From positions 3,698,971 through 3,762,970 of the forward strand of contig JANPYM010000001.1 of assembly GCA_025890175.1 (NCBI GenBank): a stretch of DNA of 64,000 nt. Reading direction: 5' to 3'. A program made the translations under genes and the position numbers. Origin of the DNA: Ciborinia camelliae (taxonomy: Eukaryota > Ascomycota > Leotiomycetes > Helotiales > Sclerotiniaceae). Under the pieces are notes generated by a model. That model saw only the letters and a program-made list of their open reading frames with translations, was not told the DNA's origin and did no database searches. Shown here piece after piece: positions 43,119 to 54,392 of the stretch. Every line of letters begins with the position of its first letter. The stretch's first letter is position 1.

Positions 43119-46050
43119 CATCTCGCTTTAATTTGATATTTTGGGTTTGTCGGTCACGAAAAATAAAATGTACCTTGATGTTTTTGGGGGCGTTGGGACT
43201 ACTGTTGCCATCGATATGAGTTCGTGTGATTTTTGGTCTGTAGGAACTTTCTAGGTTACCAAGATTTAAGATAATAACATGAATCCATTGTCGAATTAGC
43301 ACTTGCCACACGTGAAGGGCCCTGGGCAGATATGCATATAAGATTTGAAATGAACAACTTTGTGTGAAGTACATGAAGAAAATTCAAAATTCACATCATG
43401 AACACTGTTCGCAATGATGTGGAGCTATGTGTGAAACCGCCTAGATAGATGCCCTTCTAACCTTAGTATTATGGGCAAAAAACCGAAGCTCGTTGACAAA
43501 ATCTTTGGAACAATTGACCAAGTAGCTCATAAGATCAAAACGGCACGGAAATGGCCTGAAGAGTGGGTTAGCGGTAGTTCGCCGTGCGATGAGGATATGC
43601 CAGGTCCTGCCTGAATCATCCACGCCTGCCCATACCTACCCAGCGGTGAGGCAGCAAATCAAACGATTTCTACGAGGTCGATGAAACCAAAAATGGGAAG
43701 GATACATCTCAGTTTTTGTCGACTTGCATTTGGATGAATGTTGTTGGGTTGGGTGCATTGCAGCCGAACGAGCCGTAAGACATTTCCAATCAGAACCCTC
43801 CATCCATCACCTTAAGATCTTAAAAAGAAAAGATAAGATAACCAGAAGATAAAATCTGATGACAGCGGGCATCGGTGGTTTGGGAATTTGCGGGGTAATC
43901 ACCCGCCATTCCATCATATCTCATACTTATGATCAAAACCACATCAGAACATTAGCCATATTATTGAAATTGTACTTCTCCGCGGCGAGCAAATTGGTTG
44001 ATGGATCGTGGAGGCTCGCAAAGAAGTGGAGAGAATGTAGAAAGGGGGAAAAAAGGGTCTCGCTCCTAATATTGCCTACCCCAGATTTCTTCCGACATGA
44101 TAATTCCTCAATAATGGAGCGAAGTCCATGCATCATTATTGAGCTAGGAGAATAGTTTCCAGAACGAGGCTCATCCTGTAGAAGGTCCAATTCTGAACGT
44201 CGTTAATTCTTCGGCATGGATGATTTGCGCAAGCTGCGAAGGTGCGTGCAACGTGCTGCGTACTACGTACTGCGTACTGCGTGAGGGATTTTTGTCGTGT
44301 TGAATCTGGAAGATTCTGTCGCCTATGATGAAGGGGTATTTTCGTATACCTAGGTTAAGAATCTTAAGATCTAGGTGACTCTAGTTTTTGAAGTCAAAAA
44401 AAGGGGTCGTAGATACTTTCACACAGCTACTAATTGAAACTTCTAAGAGTCTTTGATTGGTCACAATTCATCAGAATGGACAGGATGGAATGAATATTCG
44501 GTCAACAGAAGTATTTGGTTGATGTGCATTGTGGATGTAAAAAGTGTGGTTAGTGTGGTTTATCTGGGAACGATGAGACATCGAAATGGCGGTAACCTTA
44601 TTATTCCGGTCACCGCAGTCCAGATCAATTCTACACGGAAATGGTTATAAAATTTGCATGAAAATACGGAAAAGCTTCAATTCTCATGAAGTAATAATTA
44701 TAAGAAATGGCTAAATGGCGACATCGCATGGGAAATTTTCGAGACAGTTCAAGGCAAACCATGAAGTGGTTAGGTAATGGTAATGGTTCAAGAAGCAAAA
44801 TTTCTCATTGGCCGAGACCCTTTTGAATTCATATTGAAATGGGGTAAGAAAAATCATAAATCATAAATCATACTCCTCCTTCTTCCTCTTCCCTCCCCTT
44901 CTTCCTCTTCCCTCCCCCTCTCCCAAAGCTTCCATTTCCCTACTCCTTTTGCTCTCTCCTTAACGAAAGTGACTTTAATTTCCAATGGGTATCGTATGGT
45001 GACTTGTGAGAAAGTATAGTAGAGCCCTGGTTGATATTATTCTATTCTATCATTCGAGGTAGGTATGTACCTATCATGGAATGAGATGATATCAAGCGTA
45101 GCCAAGGGCGTTGATACGAGGTGAATCGTGATACGGCATGATAAAACTTCTAATTGGGGAATGAAAAGCTTCCCAAGCTTTTACATACCTAGGTAGGTAT
45201 GGATCTCAACCCCAATTCTCGAATTAAAGAATCCGTATCAACACGTGTTGATCAAACCACGTGGATCATCCTCGATTTATATCGAGCAAGACAGGATAGG
45301 ACATTGACACTGTACAAAGGTACCTCTCATTGGTTGGATAACGATGACTCTTTGATCCCTTACGCATGAAAATACCATACATTGTGGCACAGTAGGTTAC
45401 GGTAGCACCAACACAAACTACACCACAACCGTCAATCATACATACTGTAATCCAATGCCATAACGGCCATGACAATAACACACAATAACACATAGAGCAC
45501 CACCTACAGGCTAGATACTGGGCAGTTACCGAGTCTGACCTACGACTACCTAGTTGGCAAATATGTAGGTAGGCATGTTTCGTACTATGGCCGGATCATT
45601 TTGAAAATTGAAACCTGCAGGCTACGGAGTACATTATTTGAAAGAAAAAAGAATGGGACAACTACCTAGTACCAACTACCTCCCTAGTTACTAATGGCAG
45701 TCTCATGCAGATATAATAATTTTCCTATTGGCCTTCCAAAAAGCATAATGATACCATTACCAATTCTCAATCCCTCAGACCACATGCTGCTCCCTCCGTC
45801 TCTTTTGATATTTGCTAATTAGTCTCGTTAAACTTACATGAAGTTCTTTTTCATATCATCCGATGCCGCAAAACTCTATTGGGTCCGCCTTATCTATATA
45901 TTTTGTGGGGAAATCATCGTGGATGGTCCGATGGATGGATCATGGCCCATGGGCGGGAGGGAAGATTTTGAATCTTGATATAAATACTTTTCCATGCTAA
46001 CAACAATAGAGAAATGATATGCTTTGCATATCCAGACCGGAGCAAAAGCA

Positions 46051-46114
46051 GAGCAAGGTAAAGTAAGGCAAAGCAAAGCAAGGCAAGGCAAGGCAAGCAA
46101 GGCAAGCAAGGCAA
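46051..46114 (+). repeat. AAGGC/AAAGC imperfect pentamer array
   Basis: Roughly twelve units of AAGGC, AAAGC and CAAGC variants. The frame-open readings across it on both strands are repeat artefacts. Confidence 0.8.
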
Positions 46115-46178
46115 ATAATCTAATACTCAATTACTTTATTTTACTATCCCTACTCGGTAAGGCACTGACACGGCACCC

Positions 46179-46203
46179 TTCCCTTCCCTTCCCTTCCCTT
46201 CCC
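46179..46203 (+). repeat. CCCTT tandem array
   Basis: About five copies of CCCTT, followed directly by a TAGG tract (about 46206-46222). Confidence 0.8.
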
Positions 46204-47345
46204 CTAGGGTAGGTAGGTAGGTTATGCCACTATGTGCCACACTACCTATGGATACCTAGTATAAGTTGTATGGATAAGCCTTAAATGTAACTGTAACTGC
46301 AACTACCGTGGCTATCAAGGTTGCTCTTATCCAGCTCTACTGTAGTACTAGGTACTGTACGACTACTGTACTACTATCTACTATCTATCTCTCAATTCTA
46401 ATTCTCGTATCTCTAAGGTTAGATCATTCTCTACCTAGTATCTTAGGCACTAGGCAGGAGTAAAAACGAGAACAAAGGGGTAAAACCCTTTTCCAAAACC
46501 TGTGGGGACTGATGGAAGATAAGTACTACTCCATACAACAACTAGTAAAGGGTGTGCACGTGGGCCGAGCCATGAAATGAAAGATTAAACATAAACACAG
46601 AATAATTCAATAATTCTTGACACAAAATGTTGAACCAACCCCTCTTCTTTTCTTCTCTGCATCATTAAAATATCTCTTACCAAAACGGTCCTGCACCTAC
46701 CAGACAGTACTCGTCTGAATATACGGAATACGGAGTACATAGTGGAATATCGAATCCGACCCTCATCCTACCCTTATCCCACCCTCATCCCTTTCTACTC
46801 GAGGAAGCATTCGAACCTTGGAAAGAAAGTACCTATTGTAACCACCTGCAGCATCAATCACGAAGTCGACCAAGAGCTCTCCTTTATTCACTAAAATCCT
46901 AAAATATCCCCATACCTACCAAGAGACCAATCTACATTCCATTCCTAATTGGGATATCACAACTTTTATACTACTGTACACACTTTTGTTTCGTTACATA
47001 ACAGAAGCGTCACTCTCAGACTTCGTACAGTACTGCATTTCTCTTGTACCACCGCACAATAATCCAACACCAACACCAACACACCATACAAGGACAGTCC
47101 TACGAGCACAGTTATCTTTCACTTGGTACAAGATTTCCTTACAAAATTTGCATCTTTCTATCTCGATTCTCGAAGACGACTGATCAAAAAAAAAACTCCA
47201 CATGAAAAAAGTCTCCACTCATTCTTAGCATCAAAAAGAAAAGCTGCAAGGGAAAAAGGGGGTCCGGAAAAAGAAAGGAAGAAGGTTCGCCCACTTGACT
47301 TCCCCGTCCGTCTCTGGGGAGGTTTATTTAGATTGCCTAGGTGAA

Positions 47346-47405
47346 ACTTGAAAGCACTTGAAAGCACTTGAAAGCACTTGAAAGCACTTGAAAGCAATTG
47401 AAAGC
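47346..47405 (+). repeat. 10-bp tandem repeat, six copies
   Basis: Five exact copies of ACTTGAAAGC and one variant (AATTGAAAGC), about 500 bp upstream of the nmrA start and probably in its leader or promoter. The spacing of close to one helical turn would place any bound protein on one face of the DNA; that is only a possibility. Confidence 0.9.
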
Positions 47406-47908
47406 AGACAAACAAACTCACCGCTTTAAAAAAAAAATTCGGATAAAGGAAGAAAATTACCCGATTGGATCAACCTTGGTCCCAAAAGGTTCCAATATCA
47501 CGAAATCTCATCCCATCTTTGGTAATTTATTACATACAGCATACAGCCCAGGCTCTTCCTTTTGAGGTCATTCACAAACGGGGGTCTGAGGGTGGTGCAG
47601 TCACTTGGAAGTGAGGATATTCTCGAATTATACTAGGGATCTTGGTATTTGTGATCGACGTACAGCATTGCATTGCATTCGACAATTCGACAATTCACAG
47701 CAAGGGTTCGATTGGAGTTTTTTACAACCAAGTAAACAGTAATTTCCATTTCCTCTCAAATTGGGAGTAACTCGGAAGAAGGAAGTCAGCCACAAAAGTC
47801 ATTTGAGGGAAAAAAACAAAATCAGCCTTGAATTCTTGTTTAAAAGGCAATACTCGAGTACAGTACTGTAGTGAGATCGTCTAACGATTAACCAACCCAT
47901 ATCATACA

Positions 47909-49303
47909 ATGCCCTCAGCAACGCCGAGGTCTACTCTCACCATCAGATCTCGACCTTCGGAACCACAACCACCCATAAATCGCAAACACGCACCTTGCAC
48001 TTCTTATCCGGAAAGTTCTCCTCTTGACAATTTCTCGTTATACCATACTCCCTCAACTTACTCGGATCGTCCATCCAAACGATCCATGACCACTCCATCG
48101 AAAACTATCGCTGTCGTCAACTCTTCCGGACGACAAGCTGCATCATTTATCCGCGTTGCTAGTGCAGTGGGCTATAATGTACGAGCCCAGTTGCGAAACC
48201 TTGATGGGATAGTAGCTTCCGAAATTTCCTCACTTCCAAATGTCACTGTCCTAGTAGGCGACCTTTTCATCAAACGATCTTCCTCATCATCTCCAACTTT
48301 AGATCCCGAGACTACCAAATTAAATGACGCACTCATTCGAGATCTCTTCAATGGAGCTCAATTAGCATTTATCAATACTACATTTTGGGGCGATGAGTAT
48401 GCTATTGGTTGTGCCTTGGCCGATGCAGCTGCTGCAGTTGGTATAGAGCATTACATCTACTCATCCATGCCTAATCACTCTGTCGTCTCCTCTTCGTGGC
48501 CATCACTCCCTCTATGGTCCGAAAAATATGCAGTCGAAACTTACATCCGAACAAAACTTCCCTCCCTTCGATCAACTTTCCTCTACACTGGAATTTACAA
48601 CAACAACTTCACATCTTTGCCATACCCATTATTTTGCATGGCTCTGCAATCCGATGGCTCCTTTGAGTGGCAAGCTCCTTTCCATCCAGATGTACGTTTA
48701 CCATGGCTGGACGCTGAACATGATGTCGGACCTGCAGTTTTGCAACTCTTTAAGGATGGACCTCCTGCTTCTTCATCGAATCCTCGTCGCATACCTCTCG
48801 CTTACGAGTTTCTATCCCCCACACAAGCTTGCGCCGCCTTTTCCCGCGGAGTCGGTCGCTCAGTAAGGTACAAGCATAATCCCAATATCGAAGTACGAGT
48901 CAAGATCCCAAGAGGATATAAAGATCAATTGGTAGCATTGGAACGGATGTATTCATTAGGAGTAGCAGATCCCAAAGAACAACCTCCTTACTTTGCCGAA
49001 CTGGAGTTAGAGAAGAAAGTTCCCGAGGAGGCCATGAAGCTCTGGGAGGGATACAGAGGCTTGGAGGAATATGCCCGAGAAGTTTTTCCTTTGGAGGAAG
49101 CTGCAAATGGATTAACGTGGATGGCAGAAGAGATTGAGGATGATAGGACTTATACACATAATGATGTGGCGAATGGCGCAGTGGAAGACGGTTCCAAGTA
49201 CGAAGAAGAAGAAGATGACGATGACGGTTTGACTATAGGTGGTGGTGTTGGTACTTCAGGCGAAGCTACACCCGCGAGACAGGAAGAAGCATGGCTAGCA
49301 TGA
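47909..49303 (+). CDS. nmrA: Nitrogen metabolite repression regulator NmrA
   Basis: A 464-residue single-exon gene. NmrA/NMR-1 is a catalytically inactive NAD(P)-binding short-chain-dehydrogenase relative that binds the C-terminus and zinc finger of the GATA activator AreA/NIT2 and blocks it when ammonium or glutamine is plentiful. The Rossmann start TIAVVNSSGRQAASFIRVAS, the segment NGAQLAFINTTFWGDEYAIG, HYIYSSMPNHS, FLYTGIYNNNFTSLPYPLF, LPWLDAEHDVGPAVLQLFKD, LSPTQACAAFSRGVGR and the C-terminal EEYAREVFPLEEAANGLTWM are all family signatures. The first 59 residues are a Ser/Pro-rich extension; Met60 (48086), just before the Rossmann strand, is a possible alternative start. The C-terminus carries an acidic run (EEEEDDDDG). 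It is convergent with the FAD hydroxylase. Confidence 0.95.
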   Translation: MPSATPRSTLTIRSRPSEPQPPINRKHAPCTSYPESSPLDNFSLYHTPSTYSDRPSKRSMTTPSKTIAVVNSSGRQAASFIRVASAVGYNVRAQLRNLDGIVASEISSLPNVTVLVGDLFIKRSSSSSPTLDPETTKLNDALIRDLFNGAQLAFINTTFWGDEYAIGCALADAAAAVGIEHYIYSSMPNHSVVSSSWPSLPLWSEKYAVETYIRTKLPSLRSTFLYTGIYNNNFTSLPYPLFCMALQSDGSFEWQAPFHPDVRLPWLDAEHDVGPAVLQLFKDGPPASSSNPRRIPLAYEFLSPTQACAAFSRGVGRSVRYKHNPNIEVRVKIPRGYKDQLVALERMYSLGVADPKEQPPYFAELELEKKVPEEAMKLWEGYRGLEEYAREVFPLEEAANGLTWMAEEIEDDRTYTHNDVANGAVEDGSKYEEEEDDDDGLTIGGGVGTSGEATPARQEEAWLA

Positions 49304-50079
49304 ACGCCCACACTCTCATTTAAACATCTTTGGAGATATGTACTAGATGGTTGATGCCTCGACTACGAAAAACAGATTCTACATATTTATTTTCTCACGA
49401 TGATCAGCGAGTTTTCACAAATTCGCATACATATTCGCATTTTAAATCAGCCTCATAACCACCCACCTCCCCCTCTCCTCCAAAACCCCCAAAGTAAAAA
49501 GCAGCGCAGAGCACACAATTGATCAGCAACGGAGTCATTCTCAACACAAAAGAAGAAAAAAAGATCTACGGAATATTAGCATGGAAGGTGGTGAATATAG
49601 CATTTCTCGTGGCTGGCAGGATGGAGGGAGGTACGGACATTGGATGGGCATGGAGTCAAAATAATTACATACCACGACCGTATACGACCCACCAACCAAA
49701 CTTGGTATTGCATTGATGTCGGGCTGGGATGGGAGGGGGGGGGGGTTGCATGGATGGGGGTTTAGGGAAGGGAGGGGAGGGGACAAAGAGGATCACGGGT
49801 TGCAGTGTTGGCGATGTTTGCAATGTTTACAATATTTACAATATTTACCATGTTGGACATATTTGTCATCTCGGCAATGTTTGCGGATAAGGCAAATGGA
49901 AGGTGGGATGGATGGGATGGATGGGATGGATGTAATACATGAAAGCCAGCAGGAATATTCATGCGGCGGATTGGCCTAGATAAAATATTTTACCATATGC
50001 TCTGCTATGCTATGATATCATCTCGAATGATGGATGATATGGAAGATCTCTACTATATCTCACATCGTCTCATCTTGTC

Positions 50080-50084
<5 letters not shown>

Positions 50085-50117
<33 letters not shown>
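50085..50117 (+). repeat. TGTC tetranucleotide array
   Basis: About eight copies of TGTC. Confidence 0.9.
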
Positions 50118-50120
<3 letters not shown>

Positions 50121-50531
50121 ATGTCGGATTTGTATTGGGTCTACCCTACCCTACTCTATATCCTACCTGGGTAGTTGGAGTATATTTCTTATGAGTTATA
50201 CATAGCTGATAGATTTCTACAGTAATACAGTATACACATGGATTGCCCCTCCAACCCCTATCCCTTCCCCTTCCTCTTCCCCCTTTCCTTTTCCTCAGCC
50301 CCGTCCCATAGATCCCAATCCATCCCAACCTATCCCCAACACCCAAATCACTAGCACAGTACCCCATTAAGTACCCTATTAAATCCAATATATATTTATA
50401 TATCCATTTATATATATATTTATATATTTATTTATACATTCATCTATATATTCATTTATACATCCATCTATACATCCATCATATACTCTATACCTATTAT
50501 GAATACCTATATATTAAAATATAAATCCCAT

Positions 50532-50662
50532 CATCCCATCCCATCCCATCCCATCCCATCCCATCCCATCCCATCCCATCCCATCCCATCCCATCCCATC
50601 CCATCCCATCCCATCCCATCCCATCCCATCCCATCCCATCCCATCCCATCCCATCCCATCCC
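50532..50662 (+). repeat. CCCAT pentamer array, about 26 copies
   Basis: A nearly perfect 130-bp run of the pentamer CATCC/CCCAT. Its pyrimidine bias on one strand and uniformity make length change by slippage and collapse in assembly likely. Confidence 0.95.
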
Positions 50663-50846
50663 GATCTCGAGATACTTTTTTATTTTATTCTATATCATAT
50701 CATATCATATTATATTATATTCCGAACCCTATCCCTATCCCATCCCATCTCAACCCATCCCCTCCCCTCCCCTCCCATTCAACAATTCAAGCTGCAGGTA
50801 CCCAATTCAGGATTCTAGTCTATCTTCTCTATCTTCTCTATCTCGG

Positions 50847-50970
50847 TTCCCTACCTTCCCTACCTTCCCTACCTTCCCTACCTTCCCTACCTTCCCTACC
50901 TTCCCTACCTTCCCTACCTTCCCTACCTTCCCTACCTTCCCTACCTTCCCTACCTTCCCTACCTACCTAC
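50847..50970 (+). repeat. TTCCCTACC 9-bp array, about 13 copies
   Basis: A uniform run of the 9-mer TTCCCTACC. As a multiple of three it stays open in all frames, producing a spurious Phe-Pro-Thr repeat ORF. Confidence 0.95.
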
Positions 50971-51252
50971 CAACTATACAATACAACCCGAAAATAGTAG
51001 CAAGCACTACAATATGTCAATATCACGATAAAATACGAAACAAACAGTACAACACAACACAAGATAAATAATCACGAATGAACACCCAAGGATACAAGTA
51101 AGCGAGGAGGATGTTGTACCAAGTAACGAGATAAAGATATTTAATAAAGTGATTGAGGAGATATCATGCCATTCCACACATCCATACCATGCGCCAAATT
51201 TCCGAAAGCAAAAAGTCCCTTCCCTCTCCTTCCCAACCCCTGAGAATTTTCC

Positions 51253-51266
51253 GGGGGGGGGGGGGG
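51253..51266 (+). repeat. Homopolymer G14
   Basis: Fourteen consecutive G in the convergent region. The exact count is unreliable in short-read data. Confidence 0.85.
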
Positions 51267-51450
51267 TATTTATTCCCCGTTCGGTTAACGCCATGGATAC
51301 GGGGGAGTACCAAGCGCTTCTGCCGTTCCCAGTGTCATCCAAATCCAAGTCCAAATCCAAATCCAAAGCCAAAGCCAAATCCATCCATGCATCCATCCAT
51401 TCATGGATCATAAATCCCAAATTCCCTTTTCCTATTCCCCTCACCTCCCC

Positions 51451-53106
51451 TTACAAAAGCAAACTCGCCTTCCATTCCGCCAACCCCTTCATCGTTCCAA
51501 TATACCCAATATACGCATCCGGTCTAACAACCACATAACCAGGCTCGGTTCTAAACCCATATCTCTCATGGAGAACACCTCCCTCATCAGAAATATCATC
51601 TTTTCCTCTCCTCTCTTCACTTACAATTCTATGGATCTGCAACCAACTCTTCTCCTTCTCGGGAAAGTCGGTCCCAACCGTCTCCAATAACTCCTCTGCA
51701 TCCATACCACCTTTTCCTAATCCAGAAAAAAGTAATAAATGATGCGTAGGCCCTTTGAATAGTGAGTATAAATATGTGGTGTCTTGAGCCCCAGGTAAGA
51801 GAATCCTTCCATTTGGTGCGCGATCACCTCCTCTTCTCGGTCCACAATACGCTTTTGCAGTTTTACAAACCGGCGAATGACGATATCTTATCCCAAGTTG
51901 CGAAACGAAACGATATCTTCTAGCCCGATTGGCGCCCTCTTTAAAAGCAATTGGAGCCACCCACGGAAATAAGGTATTGCGCACGTATACATACAGAGGA
52001 GTGGTCGTGGCCATGAATTCGAAGATGCGATCTGTGCCTTTAAGAAGATTGCTGCCGACTCGATGGCGTTCAGTGCTGTAGGAGTCGAGGAAAGTATCTT
52101 TCTTTTCATTGCGAAGAACCATGCCGAGTTTCCATCCGAGATTGATAGAATCTTGAATACCTGTATTCGTTCCTTGACCGCCAACTGGTGAATGGATATG
52201 TGCTGCATCTCCAGCGATCAAGATTCTACCATTGCGAAAGGAATCGGCAATTCGATGATGGAGTTTAAATCGAGTAATCCATATTGGAGGATCTTCGAAT
52301 TCTAGCTTCCCCGTACCGAGTCTTTGAAAAGCTTCTTCGAATTCTTTAAGGGTGGGCACATCATCGTGCGATTCTCCGTGAACCGACTCTCCATTCTTGG
52401 TGGGAGGAACGCTGACCACAAGTCGGAATATTCCGTCTTTGAGTGGTAAAGACATCATAAATCCGCTACCCATCAACATCGTCAATCGATCGGGCGCAAG
52501 ATCAAATTTCAGCTTCACTTCTGCGAGTAGAAAATCCGATCTGTATGCAGAACCTTCGAATTTCAATTCGGCGGTTTTCCGAACCATTGAATGAGATCCA
52601 TCGCATCCGACAATATATTGGCAGCGAATCTCTTCTTCATTAGATTCTTCACATCCATCTCGCTTTACTTTCCTGATCCGAACTGAAACACCATTGTCAT
52701 CCTGAAGAATGGCTGTAGCTTTTGTCCCCCTCTCGACTTGAACTCCATATTCTTCTAATTGTGCCTCAAGACATGATTCCGTTTCGCTCTGGCTGACAAA
52801 AAAGGGCCCCGAGAATTCCGTATCGAGCACATCAACGTCGAGATCCATCTCAAATGCCTTTTTTTGATCGATGTAGAAACTTAAGCCGTTAATGTGTTGG
52901 CAGAGGGGAAGGATATTCGATACGAGGGACGGATGTCGGGAGAGAAGTTCGAGGGAGCGGCTATGGAGTACTACAGCGCGAGAATGGGGTGAATGGGCAA
53001 AGAGAGGATCAATTATGATAAACGGGACCTGCTGAACAAATAGTTCGAGGGCCAAAGTGAGGCCAGTTGGGCCTGCACCCACAATGAGGACAGCAGTGGA
53101 ACGCAT
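51451..53106 (-). CDS. FAD-dependent aromatic-ring hydroxylase (class A flavoprotein monooxygenase)
   Basis: A 551-residue single-exon enzyme of the phenol hydroxylase/PheA-TfdB-like group, which uses NAD(P)H and O2 to hydroxylate aromatic rings. All three flavin fingerprints are present: the N-terminal GxGxxG in VLIVGAGPTGLTLALEL (about 6-22), the DG motif in YIVGCDGSHSMVRK (about 160-173) and the GD motif in GRILIAGDAAHIHSPVGGQG followed by TNTGIQDSINLGWKL (about 290-325). A C-terminal thioredoxin-like extension after about 400, typical of phenol hydroxylase relatives, includes YCGPRRGGDRAPNGRILLPG. No signal peptide or membrane segment. The substrate is not predictable; no biosynthetic partners lie nearby. 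A catabolic or detoxifying role is the simplest guess. Confidence 0.92.
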   Translation of the reverse strand: MRSTAVLIVGAGPTGLTLALELFVQQVPFIIIDPLFAHSPHSRAVVLHSRSLELLSRHPSLVSNILPLCQHINGLSFYIDQKKAFEMDLDVDVLDTEFSGPFFVSQSETESCLEAQLEEYGVQVERGTKATAILQDDNGVSVRIRKVKRDGCEESNEEEIRCQYIVGCDGSHSMVRKTAELKFEGSAYRSDFLLAEVKLKFDLAPDRLTMLMGSGFMMSLPLKDGIFRLVVSVPPTKNGESVHGESHDDVPTLKEFEEAFQRLGTGKLEFEDPPIWITRFKLHHRIADSFRNGRILIAGDAAHIHSPVGGQGTNTGIQDSINLGWKLGMVLRNEKKDTFLDSYSTERHRVGSNLLKGTDRIFEFMATTTPLYVYVRNTLFPWVAPIAFKEGANRARRYRFVSQLGIRYRHSPVCKTAKAYCGPRRGGDRAPNGRILLPGAQDTTYLYSLFKGPTHHLLLFSGLGKGGMDAEELLETVGTDFPEKEKSWLQIHRIVSEERRGKDDISDEGGVLHERYGFRTEPGYVVVRPDAYIGYIGTMKGLAEWKASLLL

Positions 53107-54392
53107 GTTAAGATTGCCAAGTTAAGATTGTTGATTAATGCTAGCCTAGATATGATATGAAGGGGGGGTTATTTCGAAGGCGGGGTTATTCCGTCTGTTT
53201 GATGCTGGATAGGGCGTAGAAAATAAAGAAGAGTGAAAGAAAAAATGTTGATTCATAGTGGCATATCTTGATATATATACCAATTCAGTACCTCATGCCT
53301 TTAGCACATTGTCAAGTCTCATAGCAGAATATCAATACTTGAACCTGCAGCAACCGGAGTCTACTAACACCGTGTGGTATGAGTGATGCTGTCCAACAGT
53401 AAGAAGCCTAGGCTTGCCATCGCTGTATGAAACATGTATCCCGAAACTAGGGATAAGTCAGGAATCTCGAAATTGACCAGCGGTATGGGCTCGATGTGCC
53501 ATCTCCTCTACTTCGGATGGATTGGTTGTTGTCCAGAAGAGTTGGCATGTCGGGAAATTCGTCTGGATGATGCCGACAAGTTTTAGCCCCTTCGTTCAAT
53601 AACAGATTAGTAAGCATTGAACGTCGGTATTAATGGGATATTTTCCCCGATATTAGAACAACTGACCACGATGACTTACCCAGATACATTTTTTATATAT
53701 TTTCTTGCGATCTCATGTTTGATTTCTTGGGTCATGATTGAACAATTCATTAAACGTTTCGATGGAATACCGCATCAATTTGCATATAGCCGGGTCTTCA
53801 TATTACTGTACTATTCACCTTAAATATATCGGCTCTGGCTTTACCGATGGTTCGCTTTGATTCAAGTGTGTCAGTTGACGCGAAGGTCGTTATAGTACAA
53901 GTGTATTCTCTGTTTTATTTGGCCGTGTTTTACTTTTTCTTAGTAATGTGCGAAGAGGAAGAATGCTTGAGGTTGGGTAGCTCCTTCCATCTTGCATACG
54001 AGATTTCTGTACTTTGACAAGATCCCTGGTCATTAAGAAAGGCACTCACTTGTTATCCGATTATAGAGACAGAGTCCAATTTGAAGGTAGATTCGTTTTT
54101 GGGGTCTGTTCCAGTATCCATACACCAGATTCGAAGATCGATTTGGTCCTTGGCCAATAGCCTGTTTTAATTCTAAACAATCCGATACTCGGTGAAGCTG
54201 GAACGAGGCCATAACCGGTCCTGTCGCCCGTATGAGGCTGCCTATTGAATCTTTATTGGTTAGAGCAATAAATGCGAGATGCGTATTGGAGCTTGCAGGG
54301 TTTAAATATGCCGCCTACTTAAGCCGCTCGAAGTAACACAAGAAAAACTGTCTGGTGAGGCTGGGCATCACAAATCTTTTATATAGAGTTAA
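53107..54392. other. Divergent intergenic region
   Basis: About 1.3 kb between the starts of the hydroxylase (-) and the membrane protein (+). Holds both promoters; a 68-codon ORF at 53617-53823 has no recognisable product. Confidence 0.65.

Larger units (their letters stand above)
43119..47908. other. Gene-poor intergenic region upstream of nmrA
   Basis: About 4.8 kb without a convincing gene. ORFs such as 43859-44155 (+) and 45266-45493 (-) lack recognisable motifs. It carries CCTAGG motifs (about 44349, 45187), AAGGC and CCCTT tracts and a 10-bp tandem repeat in what is probably the nmrA leader. The last kilobase is likely the nmrA promoter and long leader. Confidence 0.6.
49304..51450. 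other. Convergent intergenic region packed with tandem repeats
   Basis: About 2.1 kb between the nmrA and FAD hydroxylase 3' ends. Within it lie a GATGGATGG tract (about 49909-49932), a TGTC array, an AT-rich TATAT zone (about 50395-50480), a CCCAT array, a TTCCCTACC array, a G14 run and an AATCCA hexamer array (about 51338-51380). No gene seen; ORFs here are repeat-coded. Confidence 0.75.

Noticed and set aside
50499..51071. ORF encoding long IPSHP and FPT repeats
   Set aside because: It is the translation of CCCAT and TTCCCTACC microsatellites; no start context, domain or intron signals.
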